From Ganoderma boninense (Eukaryota; Basidiomycota; Agaricomycetes; Polyporales; Polyporaceae), in NCBI GenBank assembly GCA_002900995.3, contig CM035313.1:1550001-1614000 (forward strand): 64,000 nt of DNA. The letters are read 5' to 3'. Position 1 is the first letter of the stretch. Every line of letters starts with the position of its first letter. Below the pieces are notes generated by a model that saw nothing but the letters and a program-made list of their open reading frames with translations, did not search any database and was not told the DNA's origin. Below, piece by piece: positions 1 through 12,300 of the stretch. The position numbers and the translations under genes were made by a program.

Positions 1-2505
1 GAAACACTAGCTCCGGATCTTCGTTCTCCCAGAACTCGTCGTCGACCTCGAGGGGCAGGTCCAGGTCCAGGCTGCAGGTCATAGGGAGTCAAGGGGCAAA
101 TAAGGGACGCGGGAGAAGCCAGGAGTCAGATAAACGCGCATACACCCACGCCGCCGCCCCTGGCAGGGCAGGGCCGAGAACGATCAACGAAGTAGCCACT
201 CACTCTTCCTCGCGCGAGCAGCACGGCCTGCCAATGAGCATGCTGCCAATGCGGTCGAACGCGACGAGGTGCCAATACGCGCGCTTCCAGAGCTCCTCCT
301 CGACGGTGGGCTTGCGTCCGTAGATCTTGCGCCGGTGTGCGCCGATGTCCTGCGCCTTGAGCACGCCCACGCTGAGGTAGAACCACGAGCCATGCTGCGC
401 GACGGTGCCGCGAAAATACAGACCGATGAGCTGGCAGGGCGCCGCATGGCCAGGTCAGCGGATCCCGACATGGACGTCCGCGAGAAAGTGTGGTGCGAAG
501 GAGTGCACAGATATGGAGGGTGCAGCGTCAGAACTGAGTTCGCCAGTTAAAAGGACGGCGGCCGCGCGACTTACAGAGAAACTTTGGATCTCGAACAGTT
601 CTGGTGGGAGCATCACGCTCCTCCGGGTCTCGTGTATTTCTACCGAGCATTGGCGCGAAGGGAGACAAGTATTAGGAATACTTTGGCCTCTGCACAAGTG
701 GATGGGAGACTTACTCATGCCAACCGCGATGTACTGCCATCCCGCGAGTGTCCAAATACCGCTGTCGCTGCCTTCCGTCACTTTGTCCGCCACTTCGTCG
801 GGAAGAACGCGGGGGTCCGAGCTCCACCTGCTCGCGACACCGAAAATGGCCAGGCAAACACACGCAAACCAGGCGTTTGTGGTGTACAGCTTCTCCTGCC
901 ATTGTCGCTCAAACGTCGGCCGATGCAAAAGCTTGGTGGTGGAAACATGCGACAAGAATGAGCGCGTGACAGCAGGAAATGTGATGGTGCAGGCGGAAGC
1001 GCGGAGGGAAGATGAACCTACCGAGAACGTGCTATTGTTAAGGTTGAAATAGTCGCTGATGAGCTTGTCCGCTAGGTCTGGTGGGGGGAACGCGGGCAGG
1101 AGCCAATCGGGCAGGCGTGTAGGGTCGTCCGCGTTCTCAAACGTCTTCTCCCACTATCATCGTGATCAGCCAGAGACTAGGCCCGCATACCCTTCGATGA
1201 GACGCACCGGTGGCAGCGTCCAGAACTCGGGACGCTTGTGGCTCGCAGGGGAAGGGAGCTGGACGTCCGCCGGCGAGTTAGACTGGCGGCCGTCGCTCGA
1301 TGTCTCGACGATATGGCGCTGCATCAACTCGCGAGTGTGCGATATGAGCTTGAAGGAGCTGCTTTTGCCATGGAAGCGGAGCTGGTTATCGTTCAGATAC
1401 CTTTCAGGCGAGCCTTCTGCCGGTTCCAACCCACGCAACGTCAACCTCTTCATGCCTCTCACAATGCTCAGCTCTCCAAGCTCGTCGATCTCGGACGAAT
1501 CGGACAGAGAAGAGCTGGAAGCATCATCCGAGTTGGAGGGAGAGTCGTATCCACTTGGCTGACGACGCTTGCTGGCAGCTTTGGACGTCTTGGCTGTACC
1601 GCTGCTCTTTCCAGCATGCGATGTTGGACAGGCTCTATTGGGCTGGGGTGCGGCGAGAGAGGCGAGAGACTGCTTCCTGCTGATCGAGGGCGAGGAGGTG
1701 ATAACCTTGGGCGAGTCTGAACGCGCCTTATCTGAAGAAGACGTAGGAGGTGCTAGGTCGGCGTTCTTCCAAGAGTCGCGTACAACAGGTGGCCCTAGCT
1801 CCGCTGAAAAGTCGCATTCGGGGCGGAGCTGCAAAAAGGAAGAGTTAGCTGGGGGCGTCAAGAAATGACCGGAACTTTGGGTAAGGGTGGGGACGGAGAG
1901 CCCGACAAGATTGCCGAAAAGCTACTAACCCGTTTGAGGATCGCCTCCATCTTTTCTACACGATCCTCCAGGCCGACAACGTAGCTGGAGGGCAGTCAGA
2001 TAAGGCGCGCGGCTAGGAGGACGAGCGGAATACTGACGCCTTGGGCGGGCCCCGAGGCTTGGATCCTTCCCTGCCGAGTGTATGCGGGGTATCAGAGTGG
2101 CGGTGGAGGAGAGAGATGGAGGAGATATGCGCACAGATAGGTGCATGTGCGGGCGTTGGTTATGCAGTTGCTACATATGTTGTCGGGCATTTTTGGGCCG
2201 TCACATCTTGCCTTTCTCTTGCGACAGAAGTCACAAGCACGCTCTACCTTCCGCTTCTTGGAGCCATTTCCCTCGAGGGAAGAGTCGATGGCGTAGTAGG
2301 CGGCCGAGAACTGCAAGGCGGCCGTGGAAGCGTTTGACGGATCAGGGGCGAACTCTTCTCCGAGGTCGATAACCGCAGTAGGCTGTCCCGGGGTCCAGCC
2401 GGAGAGACCGGGTGGGTGCATGGGAGCTGCGAGGCCGACGGGGGCGGTGCGGAGGGGGCGTGGCGGGGGGCGGGGGACCGGAGAGCAGGCTGTGGAGAGG
2501 GACAT
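1..2505 (-). CDS. Zn2Cys6 fungal transcription factor with Fungal_trans domain (3' end outside window)
   Basis: Nuclear DNA-binding regulator. Exons that join in frame: 2135-2505, 2038-2070 (33 nt), 1930-1984, 1208-1828, 1022-1153, 715-931, 575-639, 204-430, and 71 down to the window edge. Exon 1 carries the binuclear zinc cluster with spacing C-x2-C-x6-C-x9-C-x2-C-x6-C (CDFCRKRKARC then CSNC and a final C). The next exons give a basic linker and a short coiled coil (GLEDRVEKMEAILKR), followed by a Ser-rich region. The middle homology region is clear: EFWTLPPWEK, LLHRPTFERQW, PPELFEIQSF, RKIYGRKPTVEEELWKRAYW and FDRIGSMLIGRPC. This order is that of the XlnR-like Zn2Cys6/Fungal_trans class. 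The target genes cannot be told from sequence. The start at 2505 is the first Met before a Pro-rich leader. The C-terminal end is missing only because the window ends. Confidence 0.9.
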
Positions 2506-4168
2506 TTGTGAAGTTCTTATTCACGCCGTCGCAGGCGATCTTCCAGGGCGCTGGTCTCCGCGGCAGGAGGCGCAATCACTTTCCCATTCTGCTCCTGTGA
2601 CTCTCTCGTAATCCCTCCCTTCTCCTAGCCACTTTCTCACGTGCACTCCCTCGGCAGAACTCCATCTCCCCCACCGCCGCCTCCGTTCCAGAATCCCCGA
2701 CATTTCCACCCTTCCACACACCTCGGCCACGTTCCCCTCGCGTGCTCCCCGCACCCGCACCCGCCCTCCCCGACCGCCACTCGCGCCCTCGATCGATCCT
2801 CTCTCACCGATCCCCCAAGCCCCGTCGATCGCCAACCCATCGGACGCGTCCTGCGCCCCACCCCCGGGCCATCCGAGCAACCAAGGGGACCGGCTCGCAC
2901 CCCTCTCTGCCACTGCCCATCCCCGTTACGCTTTCCGCTTCCTTGTCGCCTGTTGGTTGCTTCGCGCCATCTCTCGCTAGCCTGGCCGTCGTCGACGACC
3001 GCGTCGCGACTCGCCGCCAAGTTGCCGACCAAGCCCATGGATGTCCTCGAACTCGAACGATCTTCTTCTTCCGAATTCGAATATGTCTTTCCCACGTCAG
3101 TTTGGACTCAGCAACTCAACACTACTTACTATGACACCGGACGAGTCTCACCACATGCCCACCCCGTCGTTTCTCGCCCCCTCATCGTATCTTTTTCGCT
3201 GAATGCTCGCTGTGCAATTGCCTCGTTTGAGATTTCAGCAATGTATACCTGCAGGTTTTCCTCGGCCGCGCGCAGTCCATAGAGGGTCCAAGAGGCTAAA
3301 CCAATCTTCTTCGACGATACCGACGAAGTGAGGCGCGGACATAGCGTTACCAAGTCCGCGCGTCGCCGCATCAATCGCTCCTGAATGCCTTGCGGTACCG
3401 CAACGGAGCACTTCCGGCTCTTCCGGCCCGTGCAAACACATGCGGCTAACATCTGCCATCGATACCGTCGTCTGTCAACCTGCGCCCATAAGTAGTTCGA
3501 TATGGTTTAGTCCCCCGCAGCCAGGCCAACCTGAGACTTGCCCTGACTTGCCCGAGACAACGACCGACCTCAGACAGGCCCACTGCAGCTGGCTCACGTC
3601 AGCCTAGCTACCAGTCGCCGGGCCCACCATCCGCAGTGGGTACTTCGCCCGCTCCTGGGTAACACGATGGGCAGGGAAAACTATTGCGGTGGAAGTAGTA
3701 GGGGCTCATTGTTGTGCCATCCTCCTGCGAAAGCTCAACGCTGCCCCGAGATTTGGCGTATATCCCACGTGTGCCACGTGGGCGCCTTGCATGTGGGAAA
3801 GCGTTCTCCGGCTCCGAGTCTCTTGCCTCCGTCCACCATCAACCTCAGCCTTCCTCTCGCACCTGCAGTACTCCAACAGTGTGTTAACCATTCCCCAGGT
3901 GTAGGTGCAATTGACACGTGGTATCAAGGCACACACACAAAGACCTACCAGTGTCGTTAGCGCGCCGCTAACTTGATACTGGTGCGCCCTCTGAATCAGC
4001 ACGTTGTCCATGTGGTAACTTACGTTCTGCAACTGCAACAGAATTCTACTATCTGCAAGGAACCACCTTTCTGTACGCGAGCCGACGGCATCGTCTTGTT
4101 TGCGCTAGCTGAAGGCTTCTGGCCAGCCGATCTCCATTACAGAACCTCCCCCCGAACGTCGTCGCGCG
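2506..4168. other. Intergenic region between the divergent transcription factor and SDHAF4 genes
   Basis: No gene can be supported. On the + strand 2590-3030 is strongly CT-rich, as in many basidiomycete promoters and leaders. An ATG at 3037 opens a short reading frame followed by a possible GT donor, but no convincing continuation was found. A cluster of CACGTG boxes lies at 3764-3920. Confidence 0.5.
3764..3782. promoter_or_regulatory. Palindrome with two CACGTG E-boxes, third E-box at 3915-3920
   Basis: Two 8-bp arms (cccacgtg and cacgtggg) face each other across a 3-bp spacer, so each arm contains a perfect CACGTG core. A third CACGTG sits about 150 bp downstream. CACGTG is the core site of bHLH/bHLH-ZIP regulators such as Cbf1-type factors. 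The sites lie 250-400 bp before the SDHAF4 start codon. A regulatory role is inferred from position and symmetry only. Confidence 0.4.
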
Positions 4169-4567
4169 ATGATGCACCGCGCGGTGATCACATCTGCCCT
4201 GCGCACTTGTCCGCGGAACCTAACCGTCATGCGAACCGCGCGGGCCTCCCTCTGGCGAAGAAATATGTCCTCCTCCGGTGGATCGCTGGTCCGACCAGCG
4301 CCGCCGCCGCTCCCCAGGGAGCAGCAGCGTGAGTTTGAGGAGCTCGTGCGCTTAGCACAAACTCCTCTCTCCGGGAAGGCCGAGGCCTCGGAGGCGGAGG
4401 CAGACATGACGATGCATCCCGACGCTCGCCCCCCTCTCCAATCTGAGTTCGAGGGAGATACGAACCCTGTGACAGGTGAACAGGGCGGGCCAAAGCGCGA
4501 GCCTGCCAAGCGCTGGACTGAGGATGGGGGCGATTGGAGCTTCAAGGGGAGGGTTTCCGATTTCTGA
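4169..4567 (+). CDS. Succinate dehydrogenase assembly factor 4 homologue (SDHAF4/Sdh8, DUF1674)
   Basis: Small mitochondrial matrix protein that, in the known family, binds the flavinylated succinate dehydrogenase flavoprotein subunit and protects it during assembly of complex II. Single exon, 132 residues. The first about 35 residues are rich in Arg, Ser and Thr with few acidic residues (MMHRAVITSALRTCPRNL...), a typical mitochondrial presequence. The diagnostic C-terminal block is GGPKREPAKRWTEDGGDW followed by SFKGRVSDF, matching the DUF1674 pattern of GGP, a basic stretch, GDW, K/R-GR and a terminal SDF. There are tandem Met codons at 4169 and 4172. The middle is acidic and Pro-rich, poorly conserved as expected. 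The gene precedes a hemerythrin-like gene on the same strand. Confidence 0.88.
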   Translation: MMHRAVITSALRTCPRNLTVMRTARASLWRRNMSSSGGSLVRPAPPPLPREQQREFEELVRLAQTPLSGKAEASEAEADMTMHPDARPPLQSEFEGDTNPVTGEQGGPKREPAKRWTEDGGDWSFKGRVSDF

Positions 4568-5378
4568 CCTTCATTCCAGATTGTACTGTTCGCAGCGTAA
4601 TTGAGGAGAACGTACGCTTTTCTGCCGTTGGACAGTCACATACGTCACTTATCCGCGGATGCAACTCTCGTTCGAGACACTCGATCCAATACAAATCGAT
4701 ACGAATGTTCAGGGGGGGAGCCAGACCACCGCGACGTGTCTAGGCCCATTGCCTGAGCTCAGAAACCAGAACCCGGTGTCCGCATGCCACCTCCGCGACT
4801 TCCATTCACCTGACAGGAGACTGCCAACCCGTACCAATGACGACCACTCCCTGTTCGTGAGACCTGACGCCAATCATCATTGGATTGTTCAACAAGAAGT
4901 CGGGTCCAAACGTTCCACGCTCTGATCAACCCGCCCATTTGTAGACTATTCAAGTCCTGAAACCCCTTCGCCAGCCGCATCGTGCATATTCGAGTTTTTC
5001 TGGTGCACGCACACCGCGCGTCGCACCAATGGACTTCGGGAAAACCTCGGGGACGTCCTCATGTGGTTCGGGCGCTTTCCTCGCGGTCAAATTGGGAAGG
5101 ATGTGTGCACGATCGGGAATCTCCCCGGGATGTGTCAGCAGCGTGCGCTTCGATCACAACCACTCATCCCACCGCGGCCATCTGTGGTCTTACGAGTACG
5201 TTATAAACCCGCAGGAAAACCAGGGGCTGGTCAGAGGGTCTCTAGGTATTTGTATATGCTCCGGACCTTGTCCTGGAGGTCTTCAACTAGAGCAAAAACG
5301 GCTTTCTTTTCCTTGCGGCCAACCTTATTCAACACTACCCGTTATCCAAGGACATCTCACCATCTTCTCCTCGGCACC
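4568..5378. other. Intergenic, SDHAF4 to hemerythrin-like gene
   Basis: No coding potential beyond short chance frames. A CT-rich tract just before 5379 fits the leader of the downstream gene. Confidence 0.5.
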
Positions 5379-6406
5379 ATGTCTGACGACCGCGAAGAGG
5401 CACGCTGGAACCGCGTGAGTGTCATACCACCATCTCTTCTCGTGCATGGAACGAAATACGTATGCTGATCACTCAGTTGGACGTAGCTCTCTGAGGGCAT
5501 GTCGTTCTTCCACGATCACTTCAAACACGAGTGTACGTACATTTCCCGCTTATCATGGCCTTTACGGCTGCCAGCTCACAAATGACGTGTTTTTCGGTGA
5601 GCGGACCGATAGTCAACACCCTATACGAGGTGCGTATCACGGCAACATCGCTGGCGATGGTTGTGTCCCGACCTCGCCGACTCTGGCAGTGTTCGGAACC
5701 TTGCTCATGGGTTTTGGGGTTAGCTTGCAGATGGCTCGTTCACGAGGAGGGGCATGTCCCTGCCGATGTACCTCCGGTCCGCATCGCAGCTTTCGAGAGG
5801 TACGTGGGCGGAGAACCCTGGCGTGTGCTTGGCAGTCCGGTTACATACTTTTCGGAGGCATTACTGACTCAACAGGGTCTGTCTGTGACGTATTGACCGG
5901 CTTCTAGGGCTGACGGTGCATCACACTATCGAGGAACGCCATATCTTCCCAATTCTAGCCAAGCGCATGGAAGCCTTCCAGGATAACGAAGTCCACCTCA
6001 AGTCGCACGAAGCCATTCATCACGGTGAGAACCCAAGCCATGTTGCCGGCTGTTACGTGTTGATGCAAGCAACCACTGACGTGTACAATGTACGCATTCA
6101 ATCGATAGGCGTCGAGGAGCTCACGAAGCTTGTTCGAAAGTGGATCGATGAGCCATCCGGGTACAATCCCGAGGAGATGCGCGTTTGTCTCGACAGTTGG
6201 CGGGAAGTGCTATTCAACCACTTGGACCAGGAGGTGAGTGGCATTCAGTTGGCGGCGTTGGGAGACGGTATTACCCTCCCTGACTTCGCCACGGAAATGT
6301 CCGATGACCCAACATTAATCCGTATTCTGTGCAGGTGAGGGACCTCTCCGGAGAAAACATGAGGAAATACTGGACCTTGGAGGAAGTTGAGCGGATACCG
6401 ATGTAA
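5379..6406 (+). CDS. Hemerythrin-like HHE cation-binding domain protein
   Basis: Predicted four-helix di-iron protein. Seven exons join in frame: MSDDREEARWNR; LSEGMSFFHDHFKHE; FNTLYE; LADGSFTRRGMSLPMYLRSA and the next few residues; then a long exon from GLTVHHTIEERHIFP; VEELTKLVRKW onward; and a last exon ending WTLEEVERIPM. Candidate metal ligands are the His residues of FFHDHFKH, HHTIEERH, HLKSHEAIHH and the His/Glu of FNHLDQE, which is the HHE arrangement. The total of about 195 residues is normal for single-domain fungal HHE proteins. Donors are canonical (GTGAGT, GTACGT, GTGCGT). No signal peptide or membrane segment, so probably cytosolic. Fungal members are linked to oxygen, iron or nitric oxide handling, but the exact role is unknown. 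Confidence 0.85.
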
Positions 6407-7573
6407 CGACGGGCTTGCACATGGCTGATGTGCAGCGAGGCTATCGATGGCCTTCGACCAGGGTTTTTGTAATGTTACGCTATTATCGCCATGACAAGGA
6501 CGTGCGCAGCATTTCACGCTCGGCAGTGTGGGCACATGCTCGACTCAAAGGGCTCTATCGCCTTGAAAGAAAAAACAAAGGGTGTGGCGTTTGTGCTCCG
6601 CCGTGACCCTTTGTAACTTAACATATTTATTTTTTCGGAGGCTATGTGCTTGTCGTCGTGGCGGAGCCTGCCGTGCGACTTTGTCCAAGATCCAAAAAGA
6701 ATGCGATCTACAACTCCCGCACCCTCGCGACGCTTCCGACTATCTGGCACCTGATGTCGAGGCGACTCGCATCCGGGACGATGTAAAGTAGGTTAAGAGG
6801 CAAATAGGCTATTTTTTGCTCTCGTAGATTTCTCTCTGGACATTCTATGCTGAGTAACGAACGGATGCGGTGGCTCGACGACAACTGGCGCAGATGTGGA
6901 TGCAGAAGCAACGCGATTGTCGGGGAAACTCTAATGTACGCGGCTGGTGTTGTTGCCACGGCGATGCCAGGCTGTAGTTCACAGGCAGGACGCTGGCAAT
7001 CGTTCCGACGAGCACTCAGAGCTTTGAACTGCACTTCCATTCAATTATCTTGTAAATGGCCAGCAATTGAGCCCGGTGCGTCATAGCACCCTTCCGCATG
7101 CTTCTGCCATGATCATATTTTCTGGATGGAGTTCAGTTACTACAAGTAAGAGAGATCAAGAGTGTCGAAACTTGGACTCTTGCGACGGATTCACCATCGT
7201 CGCATGTGTCCGAGGGGGGGGGTCAGTCCGCTTCGCTGCGCTCGGCACTGTAAATGGACGATACTCGAATCTTGCAAAGGACTCGGGATGGTGGTCGATG
7301 AGGAGATGGTCAGAGAGACGGCTTGAGGCTAAGCGCGGGAGAACGTATTACGTTTCGAGTGCGTGTTCCGAATCGGGCAGCACCGAACCGCGTTGAGCGT
7401 AGCGCCGAGGATGGCTGCGATCTGAATTGAGCAAGAGAGACGCCGGGGTCGGCTGCAGCGCCTTCTCCTGACTCTCCTCGCTACTGCCGCACCGCCAACA
7501 CCTGCCTCGACCCACTATACCACTTTCTTCTCTGTTCCGCTCTAGCCTGCTTTCTGACGACAAGTGACACGCC
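6407..7573. other. Intergenic, hemerythrin-like gene to BAR gene
   Basis: Short frames on both strands have no family signature or splice continuity. 7400-7570 becomes CT-rich toward the BAR gene start and is probably its promoter and leader. Confidence 0.5.
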
Positions 7574-8963
7574 ATGAGCTGGACAGGGTGAGAATCTCAA
7601 CTCCGTTTCCAGTGCGACGCCGGGGACACTGACCGAACACGGCCGACCACACGCACCACCCTAGTTTCAAGAAGGGCATCTCGCGCGCAGGCACCTCGGT
7701 AACCCCGTCTCCTACGCGATGTGGATGTCCACCCGGGCCTGACCCCTGGATGTTTGTTGCGTTCTGCAGCTTCTGCAGAAGACCGGTCAGATCGAGCGCA
7801 CCGTCGACCGCGAGTTCGCCGATGAAGAGGCCAAGTACAAATCGTGCGTCCTCCTCTGCCTTGTGATTTCCCGCTATTCACCGGCTCAATACTGCTTCTG
7901 TCGAGAACAGGTTCGAGAAGGAGTGTCAGGCGTTGCAGAAGGCGGGCAAGGGATACTCGGACGCGATGCGAGGTGCGTTCGGGTCTATCAGAGTTTTCTC
8001 TCCGGCTTCCCCGTCTGACGACCAGCGGCGAAGCCATGACCGCGACACAGGGTCGCCTAGCAGATACCATCGACGTCTTCTACAGCGCCGCGGACAAGGC
8101 CTCGGAAGGCGCTATGGCGGCACACGCGTACAAGCGGGCCATCGACGATCTGGACACTGGCATCGGTCGCGAGCTGGTGCGTCCGCTTCTCTTGCTCTGA
8201 CTTCCAGACCGGATATCTGAATATTCCGCTTCTCAGGAAACTCCGTACCGCACAACAGTGATGGAGCCACTCGGGAAGATGAATGCGATATTCCCCGTCG
8301 TGAATGAGCACATTAGCAAGCGGGCGCACAAGGTTCGCTCACAGCATTTCCCCCATTTTCGACTCGGATATTCATGGCGTGTCCTCAATAGCTCCTAGAC
8401 TATGATGCGGCGAGAAGCAGGCTGAACAAGCTTATCCAGAAGCCGAGCGAAGATCCCACTAAGCTTCCCAAAGTGCGTCTGGGACCAACACGTTTATCTT
8501 GTAGTGCCGTTGTCTAACCATAGGTTTGGGATACTTATCACCACTTAGGCACAACAAGAACATGATGACGCGAAGGAGGTGTTCGATATGATGAACGAGC
8601 AGCTCATCACGGAGCTTCCACAGCTCCTTGACCTTCGCATCCCCTACTTCGACCCCAGTTTCGAAGCTATGATTCGGATGCAGTGCAAGTTTGCGGAAGA
8701 GGGCTATGAGAAGCTGGGTGGCGTGCAAAGGTAGGCTTTACTCTGCTCGCTAGAGGTCACGCCGTTGACCTCATGCACATCGTCCCTACCTTGCAGATAT
8801 TTCGATGACAGCGTACGCGACGACTATGCCGCAGGTCAGCTCGACGCACAGGTACGCACCCCGTTTTGTCCTCCGGTCTGATTCCAGCTGCTGATATTGA
8901 CGTGACCAGGTCGAGAATATACTCCAGGAGATGCGGGAGCTCACCATCTGTGGTGCTAGCTGA
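7574..8963 (+). CDS. BAR-domain membrane-curvature protein, RVS161/Hob3-like
   Basis: Amphiphysin-type N-BAR protein expected to dimerise into a curved coiled-coil module acting in endocytosis and cortical actin organisation. Exon 1 gives MSWTG and splices (donor GTGAGA) to FKKGISRAGTS, matching the MSWKGF start of yeast Rvs161 and fission yeast Hob3. Later exons encode QIERTVDREFADEEAKYK, SFEKECQALQKAGKGYSDAM, a segment with AYKRAIDDLDTGIGREL, ETPYRTTVMEPLGKMNAIFP, LLDYDAARSRLNKLIQKPSE, LPQLLDLRIPYFDPSFEAM and finally VENILQEMRELTICGAS. Length is about 260 residues with no SH3 domain, so it is the RVS161 type rather than the RVS167 type. The conserved arginines and lysines of the concave face are spread along the helices. 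All introns are short. Confidence 0.9.
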
Positions 8964-9380
8964 ACGGATCCTTTCACAAATGTAGCATACATGATATCAC
9001 ATTGTCTTACTAGCTCCTTTCATTTCGCCGTCCACTTCGTATTTCATCTACATCATCGTACTGCTTTCGACTCCATCGTGACAGGACTTCTTAGAACATC
9101 ATCCCTACACCACAGGACACTGATGATATTCTTCTGGATCGTTCTTCGTTCGTATATAAGTACTATACAACAGATGCGATGAGAAGACGGTATGCGTGAT
9201 ATCACAACGGCGTGTGTCCTCCGAAGAAAAGGAACCAAAACCCGATAACGACAAACCGGAAACGAGGAAAGTTGGGTATAACACAACACCAATCGTCGAT
9301 CGGTTCATCGCAAAAACGAAAAGAACAACAGGGTATCGCAAATCATGTTCATTTTGAGAAACTGCCCGCAAGTCAAGCCA

Positions 9381-12300
9381 TTACCTTGGTTGAATTCTGT
9401 TCATCAAGTCCCCACCCCTGCCACTCTCAGGTTTTCGGTTCGTAGAGAGACGTTCTTCCAGCGTCTTCTGCCCACGGTCGGTGAGTGGCCTCTGCTGTTG
9501 CGGCTGACCCCCTCGCCCGCGGCCGCCCCTGCCTCTTCCCACACCCCCGACCCCTCGACACAGGTGTGCTTGCCTTCGAATCGCTGAAACGCTCCAGCAA
9601 TGGCACCGATATAGATGTACTCAAAGCGGGCTCCTGAGGCGACGCGGAGGGCGGGGTACGCTTCTGGGAGGGGGAGGGGGATCGCGACGCTCGTCGCTTA
9701 GCCTGTCTGCGAGCGGGCGCCGGCCCGCCGTTCGTTCCGGAGGGTCGGGAATCGGAAACGAGCTTGGTCGGGGACGAGGAGGGCCCCGGTTGGTCGTGTG
9801 CTGGCGCATCGGGATTGCCCTGGAGTCGCTGGGCAAGTGAGGGCGCCATCTGGGGGTGAGGAGGTTCAGTGTCGGGGGTAGGTGCAGCTCGAGCCTCGCG
9901 CGCCGGTGCATACCCGGTCGTAGGAAACTCAGGGGAGTACCGTGTTCTTGGAGGCGAGTAATGGTCAACGCGACGGCGCTGGTTCCCGTTCGCGGCGGGA
10001 GCGTAGGTTCGCTCATCATCGGAGATAGGGTCGTAATGTTGGTACTCTTGAGGTGGCGGAGGCTGATAATGAGGGCGGTCATCGTTGAGCTGACGCGGTG
10101 GGGTGCGGGCTAAAAAGTCTTGGGATATCTGGCGACTGGCAGGTGGAGGGTAGCGGTTGGTATCCGGTGCATAGTGATCTTGCCCATGGGTGGATGTAAC
10201 CCTGGGGCGTCGAAGAGCCGGTTGGTTAGTATCCGTGTCATCGTCTCGTCTCCGCTTATGCCGGTCCTGACTTCCATCGGAGTATCGAACCTGTGCACCC
10301 CGGGGTGCGTGTTCGCGCGGAGGGCGCCAGCTGTCGGATCCGCGACGGGCGGGTGGCGATGACGGTCTTTGGGCAGGAGGCTCGACAGGTCGTGCGGGTA
10401 GAGCTGCAGAGTCTATCGCCTGGGGCGGACGCCGGATAAGCCTCCTAGGTTGCGCAGACGGTGCAGACTCCAAAGGTGGGGTCATTGGTCCCCGGCGTTC
10501 GCCAATGAGCTGGGAGTTCGCACTGCCCAAGGGTTGGGGTTGATCCAATTGGACTGGCGGTCGCCCGACAGAAACTTGGGTGTACGGCGGTGAGGTCGGC
10601 TCGTACGAAGACCGTCGAGAGGGATACACTAACTCCGGGCTATGCCTCCCGAAAGAAACGGCAGGAGATCCTGGCCTAAACTCTTCGTTATACGGTGCAG
10701 TCGAATCCAACGTTATTGCGGAACCCGGTTCGGGTTGTTGCAGAGGTGGACTGTGAAGAGGCACTGATTGGATCGGGGCGTAGTCAAGGGATTGTTCTCG
10801 TCGTTGCTCGAGAATAGGTGGACATAAATGAGACGCCGGTGAGAAAGCAGTCGCCGAGTCTTCGATAGGCTCAACTTTGGCTTTGACTTCCTCTCTCTCT
10901 TCGTCCTTGACAGCGAGCAACGGCTCATTGGGAAGGGCAAAGCTAGGAGAAACGGGACTTTCGGCGGCGAGGTGCAATAACTTGCCCCTCGGTTTCCCCT
11001 GCGTCGTTCCATCGCCGCTGGTTGTCTGATGTACGCTCGGTGGCCGGTGCAAAGCGGGTGAATGGGACATAGTAGGCACAGCTGATGAGGATGAGGTAAC
11101 CGAAGAAGGAGCGGGAAGCGTAGGACCAGCTTCTCGTGGGGTATTGGGGTTATGCTGTAGTTGGGTGGTAGGGAGATTAGAAGGATTGCAAGAGTAAATG
11201 TTGATTCGCTCGGCCGTCTCGGCATTCTCGCCACCGGTAGGAGACAAGGGCTGGTTAGGTTGTTGATGAGCAGACTTCTGGGGGCGATCTGAACGGTTGC
11301 GTTGCTCAACCTCGTTCTGAATCTGGACCTCCAGCCTGAGCCTCTCCTCGACGAGCACGGCGACCTGACGTTTTGAGTCCTCCACATTGGTTTTCAGCCC
11401 TTCTATTTGCCTTAACAGTGCCTCCTTGTCCGCGGCCGCGACCCGCTTCTCCATCGCCAGTTGTTCCTCAAGCTTCTTCTGAACTACGGCCCAACGGGCA
11501 CGCGCCAACTCCGTCTCCCTGATGGCGTCTTGGCAAGACTTGAGGGTTTCGTTGAGTCGAACGTCGTTATTACCTGCTTGCTTGCGCTCTCGCTCTAGTT
11601 CACCACGGACTTGATCCAGCTCTCCGTGCACTGAATCCAGTTCTCCACGAAGCCGATCCAGTTCGCCTCGCAGCCGGTCCCGTTCTCCACGCAGCCGGTC
11701 CCCCTCTCCGCGTAGCTGGTCCAATTCTCCACGCAACCGGTCGATTTGCCCTCGGAGATCCTCGTTCTCGCCTTCGAGACGCGTGAGTGAATTCTGGGAG
11801 TCATGGAGTTTCCTCTCAAGTTCGTCCGCACGTTGTGTTGCACGGGCGACGCGGCGCTCAGTGTTCGCATACCTCGAGCGGAACTGTTCGGCGAGCCCCT
11901 CGGCACGCGCGTGCACGTGCGCACCCGTGTCCTGGAAGTCGGCCACCATACGGCGCATCTCCGCCTGTATGCGCGCGATTTCTGCTACTTCGCTATCGAA
12001 GCGAGCGATCGCATGGCATAAAGGGTCATCCGCCTCCGCATCATCCTGAGGTAAGGATTTTTCGGTTGAGACAGGTGACATGGAGGTGGTGTGTGAAGGG
12101 CGTGTGAGTGCCACGCCTGCAGAGGGCGGCAAAACAGGGGACCTGTTGGGAGCTGCAGATGAGGTGGCGCGAAGGGCGGATGAGCTCGAGGGAGACTGTA
12201 TAGTCAAAGATGGAGATGCGCGGGATGGTCGAGTGGAGAGGGGAGCTTTGGATGGCTTGAGCTGTTCAGCCTTGCCTATGACGGTAGGGGAAGGGCGCGC

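Noticed and set aside
3037..3282. ATG at 3037 opening MDVLELERSSSSEFEYVFPT with a GTCAGT donor and good start context
   Set aside because: No following exon gives more than about 10 residues before a stop. It may be an upstream or short peptide frame, but a gene cannot be supported.
9540..9620. 37-nt intron (GTACAT...TTTCAG) as the explanation of the C-terminal frame change in the coiled-coil gene
   Set aside because: It would restore the frame, but it is very short and would remove the gene-like stretch PLLERFSDSKASTPVSRGRG; a homopolymer indel explains more of the sequence.
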